Below, in pieces: positions 15,285 to 24,772 of a stretch of DNA of 64,000 bases. The stretch lies in contig JBFWUS010000006.1 of the NCBI GenBank assembly GCA_050247155.1, positions 38,935 through 102,934 of the forward strand, written 5' to 3'. The position numbers and the translations under genes were made by a program. How positions within the stretch are numbered: position 1 is the first letter of the stretch; the number at the start of each line of letters is the position of its first letter. The notes below the pieces were generated by a model. The model was not told the origin of the DNA, did no database searches, and saw only the letters and a program-made list of their open reading frames with translations. The DNA comes from Mesorhizobium_G sp050247155. Its GTDB lineage: Bacteria > Pseudomonadota > Alphaproteobacteria > Rhizobiales > Rhizobiaceae.

Positions 15285-16600
15285 CCGCCGCCACATTCGA
15301 TACGGCGCTGCCGACCGCCGCTCGCCCGGCGCGCCGCGATATCGGCATCAAGAAGCGCTATGCCGCCGAGGCGCGCTTCAAGGCCTATGGCATCGCGGCC
15401 ATCACCTTCGGCCTGATCTTTCTGGCGATCATGCTGGGGTCCATCTTCACCAAGGGCTATACCGCCTTCTGGCAGACCAATGTCACCTTGCCGGTGACGT
15501 TCGATCAGTCCGTCATCGACCCGCAGAATAAGCGCGAAAGCGACCCGTCCGTTCTGGTCAAGGCGAACTACGACAAGCTGGCGCAGAACGCACTGATATC
15601 GAAGCTTGGCATCAAGCCCGATGACAAGCCGACTATTGCGAAATTGAAGGGCTTTCTGTCCGACAGCGCGCGTATCCAGTTGCGCGACAAACTGATGGCC
15701 GACCCCTCCTTGATGGGCAAGACGGTCGACGTCGCGATGCTGGCCTCGGCCAATATCGACTCGGCGTTCAAGGGGCAGGTCGACCTCACCGTGCCGGAAG
15801 CCCGGCGCAAGGTGAAGGACCAGCAGATCACCTGGATGAACGAACTGGCCAAGGACGGCACGCTGGCGGAAAAATTCAACACCGGACTGTTCACCTATGG
15901 CGCGTCCAGCCGCCCGGAAACCTCGGGCATCGGCGTGGCCATCGTCGGCTCACTTTACATGATGATCATCGTGCTCGTGCTGGCGCTGCTGGTTGGCGTT
16001 GCAGCTTCGATCTATCTCGAAGAGTTTGCCAAGAAGAACAGGCTGACTGATCTTATCGAGGTCAACATCAACAACCTCGCGGCCGTTCCGTCCATCGTGT
16101 TCGGCTTGCTCGGCCTCGCGGTCTTCATCAACTTTCTCGGCATGCCGCGCTCGGCGTCCATCGTCGGCGGCATCACGCTGTCGCTGATGACACTGCCGAC
16201 CATCATCATCGCCACCCGCGCCGCTCTCGCCGCCGTGCCGCCGTCCATCCGGCAGGCCGCGCTTGGACTGGGGGCGTCCAAGATGCAGATGGTGTTCCAT
16301 CATGTGCTGCCGCTGGCGATGCCCGGCATCCTGACGGGTACGATCATTGGCCTGGCGCGTGCGCTCGGCGAGACCGCGCCGCTGCTTCTGATCGGCATGG
16401 TGGCCTTCGTCGCCAACTATCCGACCACGCCTTTCGATCCCGCAACGGCGCTGCCGGTACAGATCTACATGTGGGCGAACGAGGCCGAACGCGCCTTCGT
16501 CGAGCGCATGTCGGGCGCGATCATCATCCTGCTTGTTTTCCTGATGGCCATGAACATCACCGCCATCATCCTGCGCCGCAAATTCGAGCGCCGGTGGTAG
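15281..16600 (+). CDS. pstA: Phosphate ABC transporter permease PstA
   Basis: 439 residues: an N-terminal cytoplasmic and transmembrane region, a large periplasmic insert of about 150 residues (residues 45-205), then the permease domain with EAA loop LGLGASKMQMVFHHVLPLAMPG. The insert is larger than in enteric PstA but parallels the extended PstC and is typical of this lineage. Start by ATGA overlap with pstC. It forms the channel with PstC. Confidence 0.94.
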   Translation: MTAATFDTALPTAARPARRDIGIKKRYAAEARFKAYGIAAITFGLIFLAIMLGSIFTKGYTAFWQTNVTLPVTFDQSVIDPQNKRESDPSVLVKANYDKLAQNALISKLGIKPDDKPTIAKLKGFLSDSARIQLRDKLMADPSLMGKTVDVAMLASANIDSAFKGQVDLTVPEARRKVKDQQITWMNELAKDGTLAEKFNTGLFTYGASSRPETSGIGVAIVGSLYMMIIVLVLALLVGVAASIYLEEFAKKNRLTDLIEVNINNLAAVPSIVFGLLGLAVFINFLGMPRSASIVGGITLSLMTLPTIIIATRAALAAVPPSIRQAALGLGASKMQMVFHHVLPLAMPGILTGTIIGLARALGETAPLLLIGMVAFVANYPTTPFDPATALPVQIYMWANEAERAFVERMSGAIIILLVFLMAMNITAIILRRKFERRW

Positions 16601-16618
16601 GCTTCGGAGTCTGTCGAT

Positions 16619-17443
<825 letters not shown>

Positions 17444-17495
17444 CGGCTAGCCGGCGCGGCTTCCCGGCAATGGCACAGAATATCGCGGAGAGTAG

Positions 17496-18206
17496 ATGAT
17501 GGGCGAGCACACAGTCTCCTCATTCGACCAGGAATTGAACCAGATCGATCGGCTGATCCGCTCGATGGGGGATACGGCCGGCACGATGGTCGAGTCGTCG
17601 ATACAGGCGCTGCTCAAGGGCGATGCGGCTCAGGGCCAACGCGTGATTTCCGAGGACGCGGTGATGGACGACCATCAGCGCGAGCTGGACGATCGCGCGA
17701 TCACGCTCATCGCCAAGCGTCAGCCGATGGCGCAGGATCTGCGCGCTGTTGTCGGCGCCATTCGCATGGCGGGCGATCTTGAGCGTATCGGCGACCTCGC
17801 CAAGAACATCGCCAAGCGCGTCTCGGCGGTCGGCGAGACCAGGATGCCGAAAAGCCTGACCCACGGCATAGAGGCCATGTCGAAACTTGTGCTCGAGCAA
17901 GTGAACGATGTGGTCGACCTTTACGTGTCGCGCAATGCCCAGGGGTTGACCGAATTGCGGGACAATGACGAGAAGATCGATGTTCGCTACACCGCCGTCT
18001 TCCGCGAGCTGTTGACCTATATGATGGAAGACCCGCGCAACATTACCGCCTGCACGCATCTGCTCTTTTGCGCCAAGAACCTCGAACGTATCGGCGACCA
18101 CGTGACGAACATCGCCGAAAACGCCTATTATGTCGTGACTGGCGAGCAGTTGCCGGTGTCCCGTCCGAAGCATGACGAGACGACGGCGGCGATTGTCGGC
18201 GCCTGA
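17496..18206 (+). CDS. phoU: Phosphate signalling protein PhoU
   Basis: 236 residues, all helical, with two PhoU repeats each carrying the metal-binding D/E-rich pattern (RMAGDLERIGDLAKNIAKR and CAKNLERIGDHVTNIAE). It links the Pst transporter to the PhoR kinase and dampens Pho signalling in high phosphate. Lies 52 bases after pstB with GGAGAG before the ATG pair. No phoR is in this operon; it must be encoded elsewhere. Confidence 0.96.
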   Translation: MMGEHTVSSFDQELNQIDRLIRSMGDTAGTMVESSIQALLKGDAAQGQRVISEDAVMDDHQRELDDRAITLIAKRQPMAQDLRAVVGAIRMAGDLERIGDLAKNIAKRVSAVGETRMPKSLTHGIEAMSKLVLEQVNDVVDLYVSRNAQGLTELRDNDEKIDVRYTAVFRELLTYMMEDPRNITACTHLLFCAKNLERIGDHVTNIAENAYYVVTGEQLPVSRPKHDETTAAIVGA

Positions 18207-18218
18207 GGATAGTCGCAA

Positions 18219-18908
18219 ATGATCGCACCCAAGATCATGGTGGTCGAGGACGAGGAGCCGCTGGGTGTGCTCCTCAAATACAATCTGGAAGCCGAAGGTT
18301 ATCAGGTCGAGGTCATCACTCGTGGTGACGAGGCCGAGGTGCGGCTTCAGGAAAACGTGCCGGATTTGCTCGTGCTCGACTGGATGGTGCCCGCGGTCTC
18401 CGGCATCGAGCTCTGCCGCCGCCTGCGCATGCGTCCGGAAACCGAGCGCCTGCCCGTCATCATGCTGACGGCGCGGGGCGAGGAAAGCGACCGCGTGCGA
18501 GGCCTTTCCACCGGGGCTGACGATTATCTCGTAAAGCCCTTTTCAACGCCGGAGTTTCTGGCGCGCGTGAAAGCTTTGCTGCGCCGGGCGAAGCCGGAGG
18601 TGCTTTCCAGCGTGCTGAAGGTCGGCGACATCGTGCTCGACCGTGAATCGCACCGCGTCTATCGCAGGAAGAGCGAGCTGAAGCTCGGGCCGACCGAGTT
18701 CCGCCTGCTCGAATTCATGATGCGGCACCCCGGCCGTGTGTTTTCACGCACCCAATTGCTCGACAATGTCTGGGGCGAGACGATCTACATCGACGAACGC
18801 ACTGTCGATGTTCATGTCGGGCGGCTGCGCAAGGCGGTCAACACGAACCGCCAGCCCGACGTCATCCGCACCATTCGCGGCTCGGGATATGCGATCCAGG
18901 AAGATTAA
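18219..18908 (+). CDS. phoB: Phosphate regulon response regulator PhoB
   Basis: 229 residues: receiver domain 1-120 with the acidic pocket VEDEE, phospho-acceptor Asp in LVLDWMVP and Lys in DDYLVKPF, then an OmpR-type winged helix ending RGSGYAI. It follows phoU by 12 bases. Once phosphorylated by PhoR it should bind the Pho box at 12469, so the operon is autoregulated. The family-wide insertion GEESDR is present. Confidence 0.94.
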   Translation: MIAPKIMVVEDEEPLGVLLKYNLEAEGYQVEVITRGDEAEVRLQENVPDLLVLDWMVPAVSGIELCRRLRMRPETERLPVIMLTARGEESDRVRGLSTGADDYLVKPFSTPEFLARVKALLRRAKPEVLSSVLKVGDIVLDRESHRVYRRKSELKLGPTEFRLLEFMMRHPGRVFSRTQLLDNVWGETIYIDERTVDVHVGRLRKAVNTNRQPDVIRTIRGSGYAIQED

Positions 18909-19051
18909 TGCGTGTCGCCGCTGATGCGCGTTGGCCGATCAGAAAAAGTGCAAAATGGTGGAACCGTTTGGGCTCAGATTCATTGTTGGGACAGACGATC
19001 TCTCCCCCCATCCCACAGGTCGTCTATCGAGATGTCCCCCTCTCGACACTG

Positions 19052-19084
19052 GAAGCCGGCCTTGCGCCGGCTTCTCCTTTTTTT
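19052..19084 (+). terminator. Rho-independent terminator of the pst-pho operon
   Basis: GAAGCCGG and CCGGCTTC form a perfect 8-base-pair stem with a 7-base loop followed by TCC and eight T. It lies 143 bases after phoB. The rest of the 311-base gap shows only short unconvincing frames. Confidence 0.85.
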
Positions 19085-19219
19085 CTGGCATTGCGTCCAT
19101 GCTCGGGAGTAGCCGCCCACAAATGCAGACGCCGGGCAATTGTCCGAAAACAATCACCCAGCGCGCCCCAAGAGCCGATTGAGGGGTTCGGCTCCTAGTC
19201 CAGAAAATGCGAGCCGAAC

Positions 19220-19384
19220 CTAGGCCCTGCGCATCAAGCCCATGACGAGCGAGATGACCAGGAAGGCCAGGAAGATGAAGAAGAGTATCTTGGCGATACC
19301 GGCGGATGCACCAGCTATGCCGCCAAACCCCAATGCAGCCGCGACAATCGCAACGACGAGGAACACTAGAGCCCAGTAGAGCAT
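19220..19384 (-). CDS. DUF1328-type small membrane protein
   Basis: A 54-residue protein with two transmembrane helices separated by a glycine-rich turn (FGGIAGASAGIAKILFF) and a basic C-terminal MRRA. This is the YtjA/DUF1328 pattern. The ATG at 19384 follows GGGAG; the longer frame to 19441 runs through its promoter. A perfect EcfG promoter is 31 bases upstream, so it should be induced by general stress. Molecular role unknown. Confidence 0.88.
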   Translation of the reverse strand: MLYWALVFLVVAIVAAALGFGGIAGASAGIAKILFFIFLAFLVISLVMGLMRRA

Positions 19385-19414
19385 GGTGAATACTCCCTCA
19401 TTGTTCGGGGATAT

Positions 19415-19439
19415 AACGGCTGCCGGGCAATTGAGTTCC
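19415..19439 (-). promoter_or_regulatory. EcfG-type promoter of the DUF1328 gene
   Basis: On the minus strand GGAAC at 19439-19435, 16 bases, CGTT at 19418-19415. This is the consensus of the alphaproteobacterial general stress sigma factor. The CGTT end is 31 bases from the start codon. Confidence 0.82.
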
Positions 19440-19477
19440 ATCTGAAGTCGAGGAACTTGGCCGGCTTCGGATATCTA

Positions 19478-20272
19478 TTAAGCGGCGGCCTTCGCCTGGC
19501 GGTCGAAAAACAGCGCCTGGCTGATCAGCGCCTTCACCATTTCCGGCACGAAGGGCTTCGTCACCAGGAAGGTCGGTTCTGGTCGCTCGCCGGTCAGCAG
19601 CCGCTCAGGGAAAGCGGTGATGAAGATCACCGGAATCTGGGCCGAAGCCAGGATTTCGTTCACCGCATCGATGCCGGAACTGCCATCGGCCAGCTGGATA
19701 TCGGCCAGCACCATTTTCGGACGCGCCTTGTGGAAGAGTTCGGTGGCCTCCGCATGGGTGCGCGCGATCCCGACGACACGATGGCCGAGGCTTTCGACCA
19801 TCTCCTCGATGTCCATGGCGATCAGCGGCTCGTCCTCGATGATCAGGATGTCGGTCGCCATCTGGCGCGAGACCTCGGCGCTGGCCTGTGTCAACAGCTC
19901 GGCGAATTCCTCGATCGGCATTTCCAGAATTTCCGCCGCTTCTTCTTCGGAGAAGCCTTCCACGGCAACCAACAGGAAAGCCTGGCGCTGCAGCGGCGCC
20001 AGCGCCCCGAGATTGGCCTGCGCCTGGCGTTCCCAGCTTGGGCTCGACGATTCGAGTGGCACTTTGATCGACACGGTGGTGAAAAGCCGGGTGAACAACT
20101 GATAGAGCGCGATGCGCTCGCTCGAGGCCTTCGGAAATAGCGAGACATCTGCGATCAGCGCTTCCAACATCGCCGCCACCATGGCATCGCCGCTGGACTG
20201 CGAGCCCGAAACGGCTCGGGAGAAGCGTCGGAGATAGGGCAGATGGGGGGCGATCGCTGTGGACAAGCTCAT
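19478..20272 (-). CDS. phyR: General stress response regulator PhyR
   Basis: 264 residues with a sigma-factor-like N-terminal domain (1-135, including FSEEEAAEILEMPIEEFAELL) and a C-terminal receiver (ILIIEDEPLIAMDIEE, phospho-acceptor Asp in LADIQLADG, Lys in TKPF). After phosphorylation the sigma-like domain binds NepR and frees EcfG. Start ATG 20272 has GAGGG seven bases upstream; an ATG at 20284 lies on that site. It is divergent from nepR-ecfG, the classic layout, and has its own EcfG promoter. Confidence 0.96.
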   Translation of the reverse strand: MSLSTAIAPHLPYLRRFSRAVSGSQSSGDAMVAAMLEALIADVSLFPKASSERIALYQLFTRLFTTVSIKVPLESSSPSWERQAQANLGALAPLQRQAFLLVAVEGFSEEEAAEILEMPIEEFAELLTQASAEVSRQMATDILIIEDEPLIAMDIEEMVESLGHRVVGIARTHAEATELFHKARPKMVLADIQLADGSSGIDAVNEILASAQIPVIFITAFPERLLTGERPEPTFLVTKPFVPEMVKALISQALFFDRQAKAAA

Positions 20273-20320
20273 AAGATCCCTCATGTTTATTGTGGGCTTG
20301 GCGCATAAAGAGTGAGGTAA

Positions 20321-20345
20321 AACGCGGAAAGCAACACATAGTTCC
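20321..20345 (-). promoter_or_regulatory. EcfG-type promoter of phyR
   Basis: Minus strand GGAAC at 20345-20341, 16 bases, CGTT at 20324-20321, about 50 bases before phyR. Predicts positive feedback on the partner switch. Confidence 0.88.
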
Positions 20346-20364
20346 AAAAATTGTCGGGCGGGAT

Positions 20365-20389
20365 GGAACCTTGTACGGCCTGTCGCGTT
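20365..20389 (+). promoter_or_regulatory. EcfG-type promoter of nepR-ecfG
   Basis: GGAAC at 20365, 16 bases, CGTT at 20386, 68 bases before nepR and back to back with the phyR promoter. Predicts autoregulation of the sigma factor. Confidence 0.88.
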
Positions 20390-20456
20390 GGAAGCAGTTC
20401 GAGAGGGCGGGCCTGTCGGCGGGCAGGCACAGTGTATGGTGTGAAGGGCATAGATA

Positions 20457-20651
20457 ATGAATGAAGCAACGGCGACGCCCAAGCGCCCCTTGCGCAAGAG
20501 GGACGCCAAGGATCCTCTGGGCGCAAACAGCGAAATCGCCAGGAAGCTCAAGCAATATTACAGCTCAGTCGTAACCGATGAGGTGCCGGACCGTTTTGCG
20601 CAGCTTCTCAACAAGCTGGAATCTGCCGAAACGCCTCGGGACGAGGGCTGA
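20457..20651 (+). CDS. nepR: Anti-sigma factor NepR
   Basis: 64 residues. A basic disordered N terminus is followed by the conserved NepR core (IARKLKQYYSSVV, VPDRFAQLLNKLE), two helices that sequester EcfG or bind phosphorylated PhyR. It is divergent from phyR and five bases before ecfG, the standard order. Small size is normal for the family. Confidence 0.95.
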   Translation: MNEATATPKRPLRKRDAKDPLGANSEIARKLKQYYSSVVTDEVPDRFAQLLNKLESAETPRDEG

Positions 20652-20656
20652 AGCCG

Positions 20657-21202
20657 ATGCCTGCAGCCAGCTTCAAGACCGACTTGCTCGGTGCGATTCC
20701 GAGCCTGCGCGCTTTCGCCGTTTCCTTGTCGCAGAACGCCGATAAGGCCGACGATCTGGTGCAGGAAACCTTGATGAAGGCCTGGGACAAGCAGTCCAGC
20801 TTCCAAATGGGCACCAATCTCAAGGCTTGGCTGTTCACCATCCTGCGCAATGAATTCTATTCGCAGATGCGCAAGCGCGGACGCGAGGTACAGGACACGG
20901 ACGGCGCGATGACGGCGCGGCTGGCGATCCATCCGGAGCAGGACGGGATGCTGGACCTCGAAGATTTCCGCTCGGCGCTCGACCAGTTGCCGCCAGATCA
21001 GCGCGAGGCGATCATCCTCATTGGCGCGTCCGGGTTTTCCTATGAGGAGGCTGCCGACATTTGCGACTGCGCGGTGGGCACCATCAAGAGCCGCGTCAGC
21101 CGGGCGCGGACCAGGCTGCATGAAATTCTGGGCGTCGATGACGATTCGGAATATGGGCCGGACGCGATCTCGACCCAGGTGCTCGGCTCAAATATTCCGT
21201 GA
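20657..21202 (+). CDS. ecfG: General stress ECF sigma factor EcfG
   Basis: 181 residues of the ECF15 group. Sigma2 region has ADDLVQETLMKAW and the -10-recognising helix; sigma4 region has FSYEEAADICDCAVGTIKSRVSRAR. It directs transcription from GGAAC-N16-CGTT promoters, several of which are in this window. It is co-transcribed with nepR. Its 3' end overlaps the convergent response-regulator gene by 15 bases. Confidence 0.95.
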   Translation: MPAASFKTDLLGAIPSLRAFAVSLSQNADKADDLVQETLMKAWDKQSSFQMGTNLKAWLFTILRNEFYSQMRKRGREVQDTDGAMTARLAIHPEQDGMLDLEDFRSALDQLPPDQREAIILIGASGFSYEEAADICDCAVGTIKSRVSRARTRLHEILGVDDDSEYGPDAISTQVLGSNIP

Positions 21203-21637
21203 ACTGAGTCTGATTGCAGCACTCAACGCCTCGACCAGCGCGCTGCCTGCATAGGGCTTCGAGAGCATCACGACGTCCGGGAAATCGAGCGTTAGTTCTG
21301 GCGCGCCGGTATAACCCGTGGTGAATACGATCGGCAGGTTGTTCGCTCGCATCGCGGCGGCAAGCGGCAAGGTCGAATGATCGCCGAGGACGAGATCGAC
21401 GATCGCGGCGTCGAAGAGAGAAAAATCCAGCGCATTGGCGTCGTCGATATGCCTGATCGTGACAATTTTCGTTGCGCCGTGCTCCTTGCACAATTCTTCG
21501 ACGTCCAGCGCGATCAACGGCTCGTCCTCGACCAGCAGAATGCTCCGTCTCTCAAGACTTCGGTTTTGCAATGATGCCTCGCTTTCAAATCGCGAGACAT
21601 GGCTGTCCAAATCATTGGTGTCATTAAGAAAAGACAT
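21188..21637 (-). CDS. Single-domain response regulator
   Basis: 149 residues: about 30 disordered residues and then one receiver domain with LVEDEPLIALD, the phospho-acceptor Asp in AAIVDLVLGD, Thr in TTGY and Lys in LSKPY. There is no output domain. Such stand-alone receivers next to phyR-ecfG often work in phosphorelays with HWE/HisKA2 kinases, as competitors or phosphate sinks for PhyR. No kinase gene is adjacent here. Convergent with ecfG. Confidence 0.88.
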   Translation of the reverse strand: MSFLNDTNDLDSHVSRFESEASLQNRSLERRSILLVEDEPLIALDVEELCKEHGATKIVTIRHIDDANALDFSLFDAAIVDLVLGDHSTLPLAAAMRANNLPIVFTTGYTGAPELTLDFPDVVMLSKPYAGSALVEALSAAIRLSSRNI

Positions 21638-21707
21638 GGTGGGAGGCCGGGCGATGCGCTAGCTTCTGCTGCCGGCCCGAATGGCTTGATGCCTTGGAGG
21701 AGCGGCT

Positions 21708-22502
21708 TTGCGCGCCGGCGGCAGTTTGAGAGAGGCTTCGTTGGCTGTAGCTGCCAAGAACACCAAGACCGCGCAAAAGATCGCATGCGAGGCGTGTCCA
21801 TTGCGCGAATTGCCGGTCTTTCGTCCCTTTGAGCCCGCCGAGCTTGAATTCGTCAGCAAGTTCAAACGCGGCGAACTGATTGTCGATAGAGGATCGACGG
21901 TGCTGGTGGAGGGCAGCCACAGTGCGCATCTCTTCACGACGTTGTCAGGCTGGGGCTTTCGCTTCAAGCTTCTGCAAGACGGTCGGCGGCAGATCCTGAA
22001 TTATGTTCTGCCTGGCGACATGATCGGTTTGCAGGGCGTTCTGATGGGCGAGATGGAGCATTCGGTCGAGGCCCTGACCGAGATGCGTTTATGCGTCTTT
22101 GAGCGCGGGAAATTGAACACGCTCTACCGCAATCATCCGGGGCTCGGCTTCGACATGACCTGGATAGCATCGCGTGAAGAACAGATGCTGGACGAACATT
22201 TGCTCAGCATCGGCCGGCGCACGGCGATCGAGCGGGCGGCCTATCTGCTGGCGTTTCTTTACGCGCGGGCCGAGGCCGTCGCGGTGGCGGTGCCAAAAGG
22301 ACTGATCTTGCCCATCCGACAACAGCACGTTGCCGACACGCTCGGCATGTCGCTCGTGCACACCAACAAGACCTTGCGTAAGCTCAGCACGCAAAAGCTT
22401 ATCGCCTGGGTGGACAATGGCTGCCAGGTTCTCGAGCCGGAACGTCTTGCCCAGATCGCGGAGTGGGAAGGGCTGTCGGAGCGCAAGCGTCCGTTGGTCT
22501 AA
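21708..22502 (+). CDS. Crp/Fnr-family transcriptional regulator
   Basis: About 264 residues. An N-terminal CEACPLREL cysteine pair, a cyclic-nucleotide-binding-type beta barrel (residues 45-150) and a winged helix-turn-helix (RQQHVADTLGMSLVHTNKTLRKL). Only two clustered Cys precede the barrel, so an Fnr-type iron-sulfur cluster is uncertain. The TTG start at 21708 has GGAGGAG six bases upstream; a second TTG at 21738 with GAGAGG is also possible. It sits in the stress locus but no EcfG promoter precedes it. Confidence 0.87.
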   Translation: MRAGGSLREASLAVAAKNTKTAQKIACEACPLRELPVFRPFEPAELEFVSKFKRGELIVDRGSTVLVEGSHSAHLFTTLSGWGFRFKLLQDGRRQILNYVLPGDMIGLQGVLMGEMEHSVEALTEMRLCVFERGKLNTLYRNHPGLGFDMTWIASREEQMLDEHLLSIGRRTAIERAAYLLAFLYARAEAVAVAVPKGLILPIRQQHVADTLGMSLVHTNKTLRKLSTQKLIAWVDNGCQVLEPERLAQIAEWEGLSERKRPLV

Positions 22503-22564
22503 TGTTTGACATCTGCCGCGGTCGCGGTTGAATTGCCGTGATAGACATGGCGCGACGCGGTAAC

Positions 22565-22589
22565 GGAACTGTCGTTCGTGCAGAGCGTT
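22565..22589 (+). promoter_or_regulatory. EcfG-type promoter of the DUF883 gene
   Basis: GGAAC at 22565, 16 bases, CGTT at 22586, 31 bases before the ATG at 22620. The spacing to the start codon matches the site upstream of the DUF1328 gene. Confidence 0.85.
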
Positions 22590-22619
22590 TCGGGTAACCG
22601 TTACAAGGAGTTCGAAATC

Positions 22620-22970
22620 ATGGCCGCATCGACACGCAAGACCTCCAAGGCGGCAGCCGGAGAGGAAGCTGTCTCCGGTGCGACGGAGCGGTCGTTGGAA
22701 GAGGATATCAAGCAGCTACAGAAAGACGTGGCGAAGCTGACGGAATTGTTGGCGAAGACCGGCCGCCATTCTTACGACACCGCGCGCAAAGCGGCTGCTG
22801 TGGGGATGGATCAGATCAAGTCGCAAGGCGAATCTGCCTATGACGATTTCCGAGTAGGGGCTGAAAATCTGGAAGCCCAACTCACCGAGGCGGTGCGCGA
22901 GAAGCCGGTCACGTCGCTGGCAATCGCGGCGGGCGTCGGCTTCCTGTTCGCCTTGCTGTCACGCCGCTGA
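22620..22970 (+). CDS. DUF883 (ElaB/YqjD-like) membrane-anchored protein
   Basis: 116 residues: a charged coiled-coil region (EEDIKQLQKDVAKLTELLAK) and a single C-terminal helix ending FLFALLSRR. This is the ElaB/YqjD/YgaM pattern; in E. coli such proteins bind stationary-phase ribosomes to the inner membrane. ATG 22620 follows AAGGAG. Driven by an EcfG promoter and followed within 12 bases by a YqjE-like gene, so the yqjD-yqjE pairing is kept. Confidence 0.88.
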   Translation: MAASTRKTSKAAAGEEAVSGATERSLEEDIKQLQKDVAKLTELLAKTGRHSYDTARKAAAVGMDQIKSQGESAYDDFRVGAENLEAQLTEAVREKPVTSLAIAAGVGFLFALLSRR

Positions 22971-22982
22971 CGGCTCGTCCGC

Positions 22983-23438
22983 ATGCTCGCAACCCTGATA
23001 GCCAACATCGCGTCCGGCGAGGCGCTGCTGGCGTTTCGCCGGGCGAAAGTGACGTTCATCGTCTATGCGTTGTGCGCCTTTCTGGCGCTGATCGGCTTTG
23101 TCTTCCTGCTGGTCGGCGCGTATCTCTATGCAGCCGCGCATTTCGGGCCGATCGATGCGGCAGCGGCGTTTGGCGCCGGCTTCATCGGCCTCGGTCTGTT
23201 GATCCTGATCGTCTTCAAACTGACGACGCGCGCGCGGCGGCGGAGAGCCACCGAGCGGCGTAAGGGCGAACTTGCAACGGTCGTCGCCGCCTCGGCGCTG
23301 GCGCTGCTGCCGGCGCTCGCCAACCGGAAATCGGCATCGACTTTGCTGATCGCTCCGCTGCTCGGCATACTCGGCTATCGCATCTACAAGGAAAACAGCC
23401 GCGGGCCGAAGTCGCCGCCTGCCGAGCCAGACGAGTAG
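22983..23438 (+). CDS. YqjE/phage-holin-like membrane protein
   Basis: 151 residues with two adjacent transmembrane helices (residues 25-50 and 60-82), a basic cytoplasmic stretch RARRRRATERRKG, and a third weakly hydrophobic region (107-130). Resembles the YqjE/DUF1469 group that pairs with YqjD. It is 12 bases after the DUF883 gene and should share its stress promoter. Function not known. Confidence 0.78.
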   Translation: MLATLIANIASGEALLAFRRAKVTFIVYALCAFLALIGFVFLLVGAYLYAAAHFGPIDAAAAFGAGFIGLGLLILIVFKLTTRARRRRATERRKGELATVVAASALALLPALANRKSASTLLIAPLLGILGYRIYKENSRGPKSPPAEPDE

Positions 23439-23540
23439 CTTTCCGGAAGCGTTTCTCGCGAAATCTTGGAACTATAGCGGGTGAACTCCATTGCCTCTTT
23501 GAAAACGGCTGACACATCGCCGTCGAAGCGAGATTTTGTG

Positions 23541-23738
23541 ATGACACCGACCGACACAAATAAAGTGACGCCTATCCCAACAGACGAGGCTCGGCAGGGG
23601 CGGTGGGGTTGGCAGGTCCTGATGGTGCTTGTTGGCGGCCTGCTGCTCGCAATGGTGGTGTGGGCTGGCGTCGAGTTTTACGGCGAAGCCATCGATCCGC
23701 CTACCGTTGCAACAGAACAGGTTCCTACGCAGAATTAA
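23541..23738 (+). CDS. Small single-pass membrane protein
   Basis: 65 residues with one central transmembrane helix (VLMVLVGGLLLAMVVWAGVEF) and short polar ends. The frame is open from a GTG at 23481, but the ATG at 23541 begins a more natural N terminus; no strong ribosome site supports either. A GGAAC with a poor -10 partner (CATT) is at 23468. It closes the stress-linked run. Family not recognised. Confidence 0.6.
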   Translation: MTPTDTNKVTPIPTDEARQGRWGWQVLMVLVGGLLLAMVVWAGVEFYGEAIDPPTVATEQVPTQN

Positions 23739-23744
23739 GCGCCC

Positions 23745-24641
23745 TCAAGTGGGGGCCAAAACGCGCAAGGATTTGGGTTTGATCTCGATCGTGGTTTCGC
23801 GCTCGAGCTTTGCCAATTCACCATCGATCACGCATTTCAGGCGAGTCGCTCGTGCCGGCAGGCTGATCTGCATGCTGGTGGCCTGATAGATGTCGACATG
23901 CGGGTTGGCGTGCCAGCGGCCGCGCGCCATGTTGAAGAAGAAGCGCACAAGCTCATTCCGCTCACTGGCAGCGGTTACGTAGATTCCCAGGACGCCGCCG
24001 TCCGGATGGTCGGCGTAAGGCAGGTGACCCTCGCCGAACAGATTGTTGGTGACGCCGATGCCTGTCGTTTTGACCTTGGTCTCTGCCTCGCCGATGCGTA
24101 GCCTGGCATTGATGCTCGGCGGGTTCTTCAGTGTGTAATAGGTTGCCTTTGCCGAGGCGCGCATCTTTCCGAGACGAGAGCCGAAATCCATTTTCTCGCG
24201 CAGTTGCACCATCTTGGCGTGCATGCCGATGGAGAACTGGTGGATGAATGGCCTGCCGTTCGCGAGCGCCATGTCGACAGGTCTCACCTGTCCTCTAGCG
24301 AAGGCCGCCACCGCCGCATCAAGGTCGAGGGGTACGCCTAGGCTTCGGGCAAAAAAGTTCATCGTCCCGGCGGGCAGCACCGCCAACGCTTTCTTGCCGC
24401 CCATGAGCTTTGCCGCCGCGGCGGAAATCGTGCCGTCGCCGCCGCCGGCCATGACGACATCCACGCCGCGCTGTCTCGCAGCCTTATCGAGTGCGCCGAC
24501 GATTTCGTCACCGCGCACGATACGCATCTTAACCTCATGGCCTGCGTCACCCAGCACAGCCTCTATACGCTTGGAAAACGCATTCAAATCCGTGGTGCGC
24601 AACGTCCCGCCGTCCCGGTTTAGCACCGCTACGAATCGCAT
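23745..24641 (-). CDS. Diacylglycerol-kinase-family lipid kinase
   Basis: 298 residues with the DAGK catalytic signature MAGGGDGTISAAA, the ALAVLPAGTMNFFARSLG substrate loop and a C-terminal beta domain, as in YegS/BmrU-type lipid kinases. It phosphorylates diacylglycerol or a related lipid at the membrane. The ATG at 24641 follows GGAG and gives the usual IxNxxxG-like opening (AVLNRDGG). A perfect EcfG promoter is 72 bases upstream, so membrane lipid turnover seems tied to the stress response. Confidence 0.88.
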   Translation of the reverse strand: MRFVAVLNRDGGTLRTTDLNAFSKRIEAVLGDAGHEVKMRIVRGDEIVGALDKAARQRGVDVVMAGGGDGTISAAAAKLMGGKKALAVLPAGTMNFFARSLGVPLDLDAAVAAFARGQVRPVDMALANGRPFIHQFSIGMHAKMVQLREKMDFGSRLGKMRASAKATYYTLKNPPSINARLRIGEAETKVKTTGIGVTNNLFGEGHLPYADHPDGGVLGIYVTAASERNELVRFFFNMARGRWHANPHVDIYQATSMQISLPARATRLKCVIDGELAKLERETTIEIKPKSLRVLAPT

Positions 24642-24712
24642 TCGAACTCCGTGCAAATTGATACGACAGGAACCACCAGAGCATGCATGTGGCTCCGGCG
24701 GCAACGATGCGA

Positions 24713-24737
24713 AACGCGGTTTTCGCCGCCTGGTTCC
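24713..24737 (-). promoter_or_regulatory. EcfG-type promoter of the lipid kinase gene
   Basis: Minus strand GGAAC at 24737-24733, 16 bases, CGTT at 24716-24713. It is back to back with the promoter at 24773. Confidence 0.83.
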
Positions 24738-24772
24738 AGCGTGATCTTATCACCTATCGCGGTCCAAATATC

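Noticed and set aside
18957..18985. GGAAC after phoB as another EcfG promoter
   Set aside because: The matching position reads CATT, and no rightward gene follows before the terminator.
18908..19198. Three short plus-strand frames after phoB
   Set aside because: They span the operon terminator, have no ribosome site and no similarity.
23468..23492. GGAAC-N16-CATT before the small membrane protein at 23541
   Set aside because: The -10 part departs from CGTT; it may be weakly active but is not called.
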